Shown: in pieces, positions 1-5,425 of the stretch
Position numbering within the stretch: the stretch's first letter is position 1
Layout of the letters: each line of letters starts with the position of its first letter
Assembly: GCA_030615435.1 (NCBI GenBank)
Contig: JAUWZH010000187.1
Coordinates: 1-5,425 of the forward strand
DNA from: Candidatus Brocadiaceae bacterium
GTDB taxonomy: Bacteria; Planctomycetota; Brocadiia; SM23-32
DNA: 5,425 nucleotides
Direction of reading: 5' to 3'
Position numbers and translations under genes: made by a program
The notes under the pieces: model-generated
What the model was told of the DNA's origin: nothing
Seen by the model: only the letters and a program-made list of their open reading frames with translations
Database searches by the model: none

Positions 1-1744
1 GCTCCTGAAGCGTGTGTTCATAGCACCCCAGCAGCGCAACGAGCGACCATCCCGCCTCTCGCCCGGTGGCCACAACCACGTCCCAGCCAAGTTCGTTCCA
101 GCGAAGCAGGTTATCGCCGATGCCGACCGCCGTCTCGAGCACCTCGGGGCGACCCGTGGCGCAATAGTAGTCCAGCAGCCCCTCCGTCCACATGTGGCTG
201 GGGTAGGACGAGCCGTTGGTATGGTCCACGGCATGTGCGACATCGGAGTCCTGGCGTAGCGGGTCGTCGCTGTGATGGATCACGTCCACGTCAATCGTGT
301 GCTGCACGCAGAGCTCGGCATCCTCGAAGTACTTGTAGTTGCCCGTGCGCCAGTACATGATCATCAGGCCGTGCATCGAGTCCTCTTCGTTGTTCTGCCA
401 CTTGCGGATATCCGGCTGGCGCAACTGATCGCCGATGTCAATCATCCCGGAGCCGGTCGTGGCTGCGCAGATGCTCTCGAATTTTTTCTCCAGGAACAGG
501 TATTTGCGCGGCTGGTAGCGCATCACCTGGTCCAGCTCGTTCACCTTGCAGCGCTGGATCCAGTCGAATGGCACACTGACCGCCGGACGGCAGTCGCGCA
601 ACTTGATTGGGGCTTCCCGGGCCCTCATGTCGCTGGAGGAATCGTGGAAGCCAAACAGCGCCACATGCGTCTTCGCCATGCCCTGCTGGAGGTGGAGCGC
701 CTGTTCGGAATGCGGATAAATGGACAGGGAGACCCTGCCGCCTTCCGAGGCAAGCTCCTTGGGAGCATGGCGCGCCATGAGCCACATGCCGACGGTGACC
801 CCGCAGCGGTCGTCGCTGAGGTCTATGAACGGCTCCACCGCGTTAATCACGTCGCGAAGGTAGAAAGGGTATTCCTCAAGGCGCTCGCCGAGACACTCGA
901 AGTTGGTTAACTCCATGTACCGGCCGCTTAGCACCATCCGCACTGGGCCGGGTATCTCGACGTAGCGCGTGAAAGTGAAGCGGCCGTGGAGGTTGTGGCG
1001 GATGGTGCGTCGCGCCTCGTCCCTGAGCACCGTCTCCGCCTCGATGGAGATCTGTTGCACGTCCACCCCCTCCTCCGGCGCCTCGCGGTTGATGAACTGG
1101 TACCACAACTCCACGAACGGCGAGTCGGCGAAGAAGTACCACCAGAGCCGGGCGTCGAGGAAAGTGCTCCCGTCCACTGCGGCGTGCTTGCCAACGGCCT
1201 CTATGACCGCGCGCACCGGGCCGCGCTCGATGACCTTGAAGTGCCACGGCGAGAACTGCGAGGCGCGGTACTCCGCCCCCGAGCCGTCGAGCACCAGGAT
1301 GTCGTTCGTGCACTGCGGCTCGATCAGGGACTCCCCCCCGGGCAGTACCCGTTCAAAGAGCGCGAATCGCCCCGTGGGGATGCGCGCCTGGAGCGGCCCG
1401 GTGTGCACGTCAATACCTTCCGGGTCCTCCGAGACTCGCAGCCCGCCGGCGATCTCCTCGCCGCGCCCCTTGCGCAGCAGGTAGCTCGTTTGCTCGTTCG
1501 GCCCGAGTTTGGCCTGGAAGGTGATGAGGCGCCACTTCACCGTCCCGTCCGGCCAGGGCACCAGGTCCCGCGTTTGGCATCTCACAGCCTGCCCATCGGC
1601 ATCGAGCAGGTGCACGGCGTCTTGGGGTCTGAGCTGCCCCTGAGCAAAAGGTACTCCGATGGACATCGGCCAGTGCTCGGTCGGAAATACCAGCCGGTTG
1701 GTCACCTGTATTGGCACATTGACCTCGTCGCGTGATGAAGACAT
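1..1744 (-). CDS. YetA/PcRGLX-like family protein, probable exo-acting polysaccharide lyase; 3' end outside the window
   Basis: An open frame runs without a stop from the ATG at 1744 to the left edge, giving 581 residues. The N-terminus (about residues 10-90) resembles the RIFT-barrel domain of the exo-rhamnogalacturonan lyase PcRGLX and Bacillus YetA: VPIQVTNRL at 10, IGVPFAQGQL at 29-38 and WPDGTVKW at 64-71. A beta-rich central part follows. From about residue 450 the sequence looks helical, like the family's alpha/alpha toroid: MYWRTGNYKYFEDAE (463-477), DVDVIHHSDD (485-494), HMWTEGLLDYY (517-527) and GREAGWSLVALLGCYEHT (561-578). Full-length relatives are about 850-900 residues from memory, so roughly a third is missing. 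Known relatives cleave rhamnogalacturonan or rhamnose-glucuronate linkages by beta-elimination; the substrate here is unknown. No signal peptide is visible (MSSSRDEVNV start), which suggests a cytoplasmic enzyme. It is the second gene of a minus-strand pair, 33 bases after the C45-like gene. Family assignment is fairly secure; lyase activity is inferred. Confidence 0.82.
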   Translation of the reverse strand, partial: MSSSRDEVNVPIQVTNRLVFPTEHWPMSIGVPFAQGQLRPQDAVHLLDADGQAVRCQTRDLVPWPDGTVKWRLITFQAKLGPNEQTSYLLRKGRGEEIAGGLRVSEDPEGIDVHTGPLQARIPTGRFALFERVLPGGESLIEPQCTNDILVLDGSGAEYRASQFSPWHFKVIERGPVRAVIEAVGKHAAVDGSTFLDARLWWYFFADSPFVELWYQFINREAPEEGVDVQQISIEAETVLRDEARRTIRHNLHGRFTFTRYVEIPGPVRMVLSGRYMELTNFECLGERLEEYPFYLRDVINAVEPFIDLSDDRCGVTVGMWLMARHAPKELASEGGRVSLSIYPHSEQALHLQQGMAKTHVALFGFHDSSSDMRAREAPIKLRDCRPAVSVPFDWIQRCKVNELDQVMRYQPRKYLFLEKKFESICAATTGSGMIDIGDQLRQPDIRKWQNNEEDSMHGLMIMYWRTGNYKYFEDAELCVQHTIDVDVIHHSDDPLRQDSDVAHAVDHTNGSSYPSHMWTEGLLDYYCATGRPEVLETAVGIGDNLLRWNELGWDVVVATGREAGWSLVALLGCYEHTLQE

Positions 1745-1757
1745 CCTGTCTCTATCT

Positions 1758-1765
1758 CTCCTTTC
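1758..1765 (-). promoter_or_regulatory. Shine-Dalgarno site for the YetA-like gene
   Basis: The minus strand reads GAAAGGAG here, 13 bases before the ATG at 1744. The spacing is longer than usual, but no better upstream start fits in the 33-base gap after the preceding gene's stop, and the conserved N-terminal motif begins only about ten residues after this ATG. Confidence 0.55.
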
Positions 1766-1777
1766 TTGCCAGCCGGC

Positions 1778-2974
1778 TCAGGCCTGGATCACGTACTCGT
1801 ACACATGGTCCTGTTGCTGGCAGCAGTAACGTTCGGGCGTTGCGTAGCGTTCGTAGACAGTGCGCCGGGCGTAGTCCATCGTGTAGCTGACGAGCGTGAT
1901 TGTCCTGTCGTAGTCCGCCCGTTCAGGCACGTCGTGGCGGCAGAGGGCGCGGGGGAAGGGCGAGTGGTCCTCAAGGACGGTGCGGATGTGTTTGTAGCGC
2001 CTGTCTCCGGGCAGCTCCGCCAGGCGGCCCATATTGGTGAACCGCACGGAGCAGTCGGCGAAGTACTGGTTGTGGTATGAGCCGAGGGGGATGTCAAATC
2101 GCTCGGCGAACACCTCCCGCCGCTCTGCGAGGAACTGCCGCATGTCCTCGCTCTGGAAGTATCCCTCGGTGTACCAGATCAGACCGTCTCGCGCCCGGGA
2201 GACGCCCACGCGGCGAAAACCGTTGTCCACGGAAATGGCCTCCCCGTTCCGATCCACGTACCCGTGCGCCCCGCGGCCCGGCAGGTAGAGAGTGTAACGC
2301 TGGTAGAGGTTGGCAACCTCAGCCACGCTGCCGGCGAAACGCAGCAAGGGAAAGCTCGTGTACGGCCATACGTCCTCATGCTGCTCGTCCATCCAGATGC
2401 CCACCGTGGCGCCGCCGGGGTCGGCGATCCCCCCCTCACTGACCACAGGCAGCGGCGCGTAGCCGGTGCGGGGTTTTTTCACCACCACCTTGTCCGTCGC
2501 CCTTGGCGTGCCGTACTCCTCAGGGGTGCAATCGCAATTCTTGCCCAGCCAGATTTCGTCCCCGACCAGGATCACCCCGGAGCACCCGCCCGCCGATCGA
2601 GCGTCCTCCGGCGGGGGGATCTGATACATTTTCCACCAGTGCATCTGATGCCGCCTGTACTTGAGGTAGTCGTGGAGGGCGACCTCCTGAAGCGAGACCC
2701 CCGCACCATCGGCCTTTCCCCTGAGGCGAGTGATCACCTCCGGGTGCAGCTCGGCGAGCTCCGGGAAAGCCCCGGCGTCCGGCTCGGTCTCCATTCGTTC
2801 CTGCAAGAGCTTGTTCAGTTCGGCCTCGCTCATCTGGCCGCAACTCGGCTCCAGGAGCGGATCTTCGCGCAGCGAGCGCACCTCCTCACGGAGCGTTTCC
2901 GGACCAAGAGCCTTTCCTTCCTCCACGCCCTCGTCATAGGGCCGATCTTCGACGACATAGACAGGTATTCTCAT
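1778..2974 (-). CDS. C45-like autoproteolytic acyltransferase/amidohydrolase (Ntn hydrolase fold)
   Basis: This complete 398-residue protein resembles the peptidase C45 / acyl-CoA:6-aminopenicillanate acyltransferase family. These proteins are made as precursors that cut themselves before a cysteine, which then becomes the N-terminal nucleophile for amide hydrolysis or acyl transfer. Residues 81-103 (ITRLRGKADGAGVSLQEVAL then HDY) match the helix preceding the nucleophile in the family. SAGGCSGVILVGDEIWLGKN (127-146) holds the predicted cleavage site, Gly130/Cys131, followed by the typical LGKN strand. The C-terminal ALCRHDVPE (343-351), a Thr near 360 (RTITLVSY) and RRTVYERYATPERY (370-383) also fit. 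Predicted chains are about 130 and 268 residues, close to the roughly 100/255 split of the penicillin acyltransferase. Where many relatives have TNHF, this one reads TEGYF (269-273). There is no signal peptide. It is first in a minus-strand pair with the YetA-like gene. Its substrate is unknown; N-deacylation of an amino sugar or hydrolysis of a sugar amide is only a contextual guess. Confidence 0.8.
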   Translation of the reverse strand: MRIPVYVVEDRPYDEGVEEGKALGPETLREEVRSLREDPLLEPSCGQMSEAELNKLLQERMETEPDAGAFPELAELHPEVITRLRGKADGAGVSLQEVALHDYLKYRRHQMHWWKMYQIPPPEDARSAGGCSGVILVGDEIWLGKNCDCTPEEYGTPRATDKVVVKKPRTGYAPLPVVSEGGIADPGGATVGIWMDEQHEDVWPYTSFPLLRFAGSVAEVANLYQRYTLYLPGRGAHGYVDRNGEAISVDNGFRRVGVSRARDGLIWYTEGYFQSEDMRQFLAERREVFAERFDIPLGSYHNQYFADCSVRFTNMGRLAELPGDRRYKHIRTVLEDHSPFPRALCRHDVPERADYDRTITLVSYTMDYARRTVYERYATPERYCCQQQDHVYEYVIQA

Positions 2975-2980
2975 CGCCGG

Positions 2981-2987
2981 TCCTCCT
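2981..2987 (-). promoter_or_regulatory. Shine-Dalgarno site for the C45-like gene
   Basis: The minus strand reads AGGAGGA six bases before the ATG at 2974. This near-consensus match at ideal spacing fixes the start of the 398-residue protein. Confidence 0.85.
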
Positions 2988-3020
2988 GCGGGGAAACGGC
3001 ACGGGTCGCAGAACCCGGGG

Positions 3021-3049
3021 ATTATACCGAGGCCCCCTCGTGAGCGAAA
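3021..3049 (-). promoter_or_regulatory. Candidate sigma70-type promoter for the minus-strand pair
   Basis: The minus strand carries a perfect TATAAT at 3026-3021. A poor -35 (TTTCGC, 3049-3044) stands 17 bases upstream. Transcription would start near 3014, leaving about 40 bases of leader that contain the AGGAGGA site. The good -10 with a weak -35 would fit an activator-dependent promoter, but this is inferred from one hexamer. The spacer contains a short inverted repeat. Confidence 0.5.
3028..3040. repeat. Short inverted repeat in the divergent promoter region
   Basis: CGAGG-CCC-CCTCG forms a perfect 5-base-pair inverted repeat with a 3-base centre. It falls between the candidate -35 and -10 of the minus-strand promoter, where an operator could sit. 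It is short enough to be chance in GC-rich sequence, and too short with no T-run to be a convincing terminator. Confidence 0.3.
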
Positions 3050-3074
3050 GGGAAATCAAGACGTCGCCGTTGCC

Positions 3075-3103
3075 TTGAAATGCCTCAATGAAATGGATAC
3101 CGT
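3075..3103 (+). promoter_or_regulatory. Candidate promoter for the plus-strand pair
   Basis: TTGAAA (3075-3080, five of six matches to the -35 consensus) is followed after 17 bases by TACCGT (3098-3103), which keeps only the first, second and last bases of a -10. A start near 3110 would leave a leader of about 25 bases carrying the SD at 3120-3125. The -10 is weak, so the call is tentative. Confidence 0.3.
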
Positions 3104-3119
3104 AGGGACCAAATGACTC

Positions 3120-3125
3120 AGGAGG
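3120..3125 (+). promoter_or_regulatory. Shine-Dalgarno site for the sialidase-like gene; decides between two starts
   Basis: AGGAGG lies in a longer purine run (3120-3130). It is 10 bases from the ATG at 3136 but only 4 from an in-frame GTG at 3130. The overlapping AGGAG at 3123-3127 gives 8 and 2 bases respectively. ATG is therefore preferred; the GTG start would add two residues. Confidence 0.75.
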
Positions 3126-3135
3126 AGAGGTGAAG

Positions 3136-4290
3136 ATGATTGGAGAGATCGAACACGTCGTGCTGTGTCGCAGCAAAGACAGATATTGCGGGCATCCGCG
3201 GCAGGGGGGTATTCACTACTTCGGCGGCGGCGAGCTGGTGGTGATCCACAATCACGCGCCCTGCTCCTATCGGGCGGAGAACGACGTGTGGCACGGCAGA
3301 GCCGGCTACCACGGGCGTGCGTGCTGCCTGCTTCAGCGTTCGATGGACGACGGAGTGACCTGGCCCGAGGAGAACAACGTCGTGATCTTCGACGAAACGT
3401 CGCCGCTGGAGGAGCGCCGCGCCCGGCTGTTTGCCGAGAATCCCCAGCGCGATCAGATAGACATGTCGCGCCCTGAGTCGATCTTCATTTTCCGGGAGTC
3501 GTATTGTGGAGAGCGATTGCCGGAGGGCATGCGCGATATCGTGTTGTTCTGCCTGCGGTCGCCGGACAAGGGCAGAACGTGGGAGCGCACGGGCACCATT
3601 ATCGAGCCGCCCCCGGGGCGAGAGAATCCGATTCTGATGGGTCACCCGCCAGTGCGCATGCCCGACGGCAGTTTCCTGGCGGCGATAACCATTGATAATC
3701 CGACGGCGGTGACGGTTTACGGCTCCGACGATGACGGGTTGAGCTGGGAATACCTCGCCGAGGTCGTCCGAGACACCACAGGGCAAGGGCGCACCACGTA
3801 TGGGACCCTGATCCAGCTGCCTGATGGGGAGATCCAGTGCTATTGGCTCGGCATCGACAGCATGCACAACGCCATGTGCATGAGCTATTCGCACGACGGC
3901 GGCTACAGCTGGAGCGGGGGCAAGCCGATCGTGCGCTGGGGTCACTCACCATGGGGGCACGCCAGCGGCCCAAAGCCCGACAGCCACGTGCCGATGAAGC
4001 ACTATCGCTCGCCCTGGCCCGTGCTGATGCGCGACGGTAGGATCGTCGTTCTGTTCGGGCGGCGCAGGCCGCCGTCCGGCATCGGGTGCCTGGTCAGCGA
4101 GGACAACGGGCGCACGTGGGGCCCGGAATGTGTGATCCGATCTGACGGGTCCAGTCCCGACCTCGGCTATCCGGTCGCCGTGGAGCTGGATGACGGTCGC
4201 CTGTTCACTGCGTACTACATTACGCAGGAGGATGGCAACAAGTTCGGCGGCACGCGCTTCATCGCCGGCAGCTTCTTCAAGGTAATATAG
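3136..4290 (+). CDS. Sialidase-superfamily (BNR/Asp-box) protein, probable six-bladed propeller glycoside hydrolase
   Basis: This complete 384-residue protein has five Asp-boxes (SxDxGxxW), at residues 69-76 (SMDDGVTW), 142-149 (SPDKGRTW), 197-204 (SDDDGLSW), 252-259 (SHDGGYSW) and 321-328 (SEDNGRTW). These mark turns between blades of the sialidase beta-propeller. The canonical FRIP/RIP motif is absent. By position, R22 (HPRQGGIHYFGGGEL) and R291 (HYRSPWPVLMRDGRI) could be binding arginines, D50 (ENDVWHGR) the acid/base, and Y345 (DLGYPVAVELDDGR) the nucleophile; these assignments are inferences. The C-terminal DLGYP...DDGRLFTAYY pattern is common in the large environmental 'exo-alpha-sialidase' group, most of which has no tested substrate, so sialic acid should not be assumed. 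There is no signal peptide (MIGEIEHVVL start). The protein has about eleven cysteines, with a cluster before residue 65, which suits a reducing cytoplasm. An in-frame GTG at 3130 is an alternative start. Its stop overlaps the next gene's SD, so the pair is probably cotranscribed and translationally linked. Confidence 0.85.
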   Translation: MIGEIEHVVLCRSKDRYCGHPRQGGIHYFGGGELVVIHNHAPCSYRAENDVWHGRAGYHGRACCLLQRSMDDGVTWPEENNVVIFDETSPLEERRARLFAENPQRDQIDMSRPESIFIFRESYCGERLPEGMRDIVLFCLRSPDKGRTWERTGTIIEPPPGRENPILMGHPPVRMPDGSFLAAITIDNPTAVTVYGSDDDGLSWEYLAEVVRDTTGQGRTTYGTLIQLPDGEIQCYWLGIDSMHNAMCMSYSHDGGYSWSGGKPIVRWGHSPWGHASGPKPDSHVPMKHYRSPWPVLMRDGRIVVLFGRRRPPSGIGCLVSEDNGRTWGPECVIRSDGSSPDLGYPVAVELDDGRLFTAYYITQEDGNKFGGTRFIAGSFFKVI

Positions 4291-4294
4291 GAGG
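4289..4294 (+). promoter_or_regulatory. Shine-Dalgarno site for the oxidoreductase, overlapping the previous stop codon
   Basis: AGGAGG begins within the TAG stop (4288-4290) of the sialidase-like gene and lies 11 bases before the ATG at 4306. With only 15 bases between the two genes and no room for a promoter or terminator, the pair is most likely one transcript. Confidence 0.8.
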
Positions 4295-4305
4295 TACCTG
4301 CTAAG

Positions 4306-5425
4306 ATGGCCGAAGAGAAGGTGAGGCTCGGCGTCGTCGGTGTCGGTGGAATGGGAGCCGGACACTGCGAGTGCGCTGAGAAAGTGGACGAGGTCGAGCT
4401 GGGGGCCGTTGTGGACATGGACTCTGCCCGCGCAAAGGAAACCGGCGAGAAATATGGCGTGCCCTACTTCGAGCGTCACGAGGACCTGTTGAAGGCGAAT
4501 CTGGTGGACGCCGTCAGCATCGCGACGCCGCACTACCACCATCCCCCCATTGCAATTGACGCCTTCGAGGCCGGCCTGCACGTGTTGAGCGAGAAGCCGA
4601 TCAGCGTGCGCATCGGCATGGCCGAGAAAATGGTTGAGGCCGCGGAAAAGTCGGGCAAGCTCTTCAGCATTATGTTCCAGCAGCGGACCATGCCGGCGGT
4701 CCGCAAGGCGCGGGAGATGGTGGAGTCCGGCGCGCTGGGCGAGGTGAAGCGGACCCTGCTGATCAGTCCTAACTTCCGCTCCCAGGCCTACTTCGATTCC
4801 GGCGGCTGGCGCGCCACGTGGGCCGGGGAAGGCGGCGGCGTTCTGATGAACCAGGCTCCCCACACCATGGACCTGTTCGTGCTCCTCGGGGGCATGCCCA
4901 CCAGGGTGACCGGCCGCTGCCAAACGCTCTTGCACGAGATCGAGGTCGAGGACCACGCAGAGGCCGTTCTGGAATACGCAAACGGGGGTGTGGGCTATTT
5001 CTACGCCTCCACCTGTGAGCCGGGTCCGGGACAGCTTATCCAGGTCTTCGGCGACAGGGGCAAACTGCAACTGCTCGACGGTCAGCTCTCCGTCTGCACC
5101 TATGAGCCGTCCGTAAGCGAGTTCAGTGCCATCAGTACCGCCATGTGGAGCGAGCCGGAGCGCACGGAGATGGAACTGAAGCTGCCCGAAGTTGATTCGG
5201 GCCACCACGTGATCCTTCGCAACTTCGCGCGCGCCATCCTCTACGGCGAGGAGCTGCTCGCCCCCGGCGAGGCGGGCCTGAAGTCGCTGGAGCTCGCAAA
5301 CGCCATCATGCTGTCCTCTTCGAAAGGGGCGCCGGTGGAAATCCCGATCGACCGCGAGGAATTCGACCGGATGATGGCGGGGCTCTGCGCGAGCTCCTCC
5401 TACCAGGCAAGCCAGCTCACTGAGA
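4306..5425 (+). CDS. Gfo/Idh/MocA family NAD(P)-dependent oxidoreductase; 3' end outside the window
   Basis: An open frame of 373 residues runs to the right edge without a stop. Family members of this type are often about 350-400 residues, so only a short tail is probably missing. The N-terminal Rossmann domain shows GVGGMG (12-17) after a beta strand, an acidic residue ending strand two (VVDMD, D37 or D39; the acidic position favours NAD over NADP), ATPHYHHP (73-80) and the hallmark EKP (96-98) with the predicted catalytic Lys97. The C-terminal substrate domain carries GGGVLMNQAPHTMDL (176-190), with His186 as the likely second catalytic residue and Asp189 following. Such enzymes oxidise or reduce sugars, inositols, uronates and anhydro-sugars; some members are NAD-dependent glycosidases (GH109 type). 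Sequence alone does not give the substrate. It lies 15 bases after the sialidase-like gene, so it plausibly processes that enzyme's product. No secretion or Tat signal is present, unlike many planctomycete-type secreted members. Confidence 0.9.
   Translation, partial: MAEEKVRLGVVGVGGMGAGHCECAEKVDEVELGAVVDMDSARAKETGEKYGVPYFERHEDLLKANLVDAVSIATPHYHHPPIAIDAFEAGLHVLSEKPISVRIGMAEKMVEAAEKSGKLFSIMFQQRTMPAVRKAREMVESGALGEVKRTLLISPNFRSQAYFDSGGWRATWAGEGGGVLMNQAPHTMDLFVLLGGMPTRVTGRCQTLLHEIEVEDHAEAVLEYANGGVGYFYASTCEPGPGQLIQVFGDRGKLQLLDGQLSVCTYEPSVSEFSAISTAMWSEPERTEMELKLPEVDSGHHVILRNFARAILYGEELLAPGEAGLKSLELANAIMLSSSKGAPVEIPIDREEFDRMMAGLCASSSYQASQLTE

Noticed and set aside
272..1735. Two long plus-strand open frames (272-910 and 986-1735) that could be taken as genes
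   Set aside because: Both are antisense to the continuous YetA-like reading frame, which carries the recognisable motifs and a ribosome binding site. The plus-strand translations are low in complexity and unlike any family I know.
1745..1777. A possible terminator or promoter between the two minus-strand genes
   Set aside because: The 33-base gap shows no hairpin with a T-run and no promoter hexamers, only the SD of the next gene, so the two genes are read as one unit.
2264..3043. A 259-codon plus-strand open frame opposite the C45-like gene
   Set aside because: It is the complement of a motif-rich coding sequence and extends into the promoter region of the minus-strand pair.
3075..3088. 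TTGA-N6-TCAA as a possible operator palindrome
   Set aside because: The arms are only four bases, do not extend, and half of the element is already explained as the candidate -35.
3130..3132. GTG as the start of the sialidase-like gene
   Set aside because: It is only 4 bases (or 2, by the second register) from the SD, while the ATG six bases downstream has normal spacing. It is not excluded; it would add two residues.
3118..3945. A 275-codon minus-strand open frame opposite the sialidase-like gene
   Set aside because: The plus-strand frame holds five Asp-boxes and a strong SD; the minus-strand translation shows no domain.
3946..5208. A 420-codon open frame on the minus strand, opposite the sialidase-like and oxidoreductase genes
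   Set aside because: It is antisense to two genes with clear family motifs, spans the junction between them, and its translation shows no recognisable domain. It looks like a high-GC third-position shadow.

Overview
This is a GC-rich (roughly 60% by eye) bacterial window, densely packed with four protein genes in two divergent pairs. Each gene has a purine-rich Shine-Dalgarno (SD) sequence. I found no RNA gene, CRISPR array, insertion sequence or origin. The gene families (YetA/PcRGLX-like lyase, C45-type Ntn hydrolase, BNR/Asp-box sialidase-like protein, Gfo/Idh/MocA oxidoreductase) and the SD usage suggest an environmental glycan-degrading bacterium. Armatimonadota, Planctomycetota, Hydrogenedentota or Lentisphaerota are plausible. 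That placement is an inference from gene content, not from a marker gene.

Left arm, minus strand (1-2974): a complete 398-residue C45-like acyltransferase/amidohydrolase (1778-2974) is followed after 33 bases by a large YetA/PcRGLX-like protein. The second gene starts at 1744 and runs off the left edge, with 581 residues visible. A perfect TATAAT lies just upstream of the pair at 3026-3021.

Centre (2975-3135): a 161-base divergent intergenic region holds candidate promoters for both arms, a short inverted repeat and a small direct repeat. It is the only sizeable non-coding stretch, and no stretch over 300 bases lacks a gene.

Right arm, plus strand (3136-5425): a 384-residue sialidase-superfamily protein with five Asp-boxes is followed, 15 bases after its stop, by a Gfo/Idh/MocA NAD(P)-dependent oxidoreductase. 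The oxidoreductase runs off the right edge and is probably almost complete.

Taken together the window looks like part of a catabolic locus for a complex, possibly acylated or amino-sugar or uronate-containing, glycan. It has a glycosidase-like propeller, a polysaccharide-lyase-like enzyme, an amide-bond Ntn hydrolase and a sugar dehydrogenase. None of the four proteins shows a signal peptide, so if they cooperate they probably act in the cytoplasm on imported oligosaccharides. No transporter or regulator is visible, and the substrate cannot be read from the sequence.
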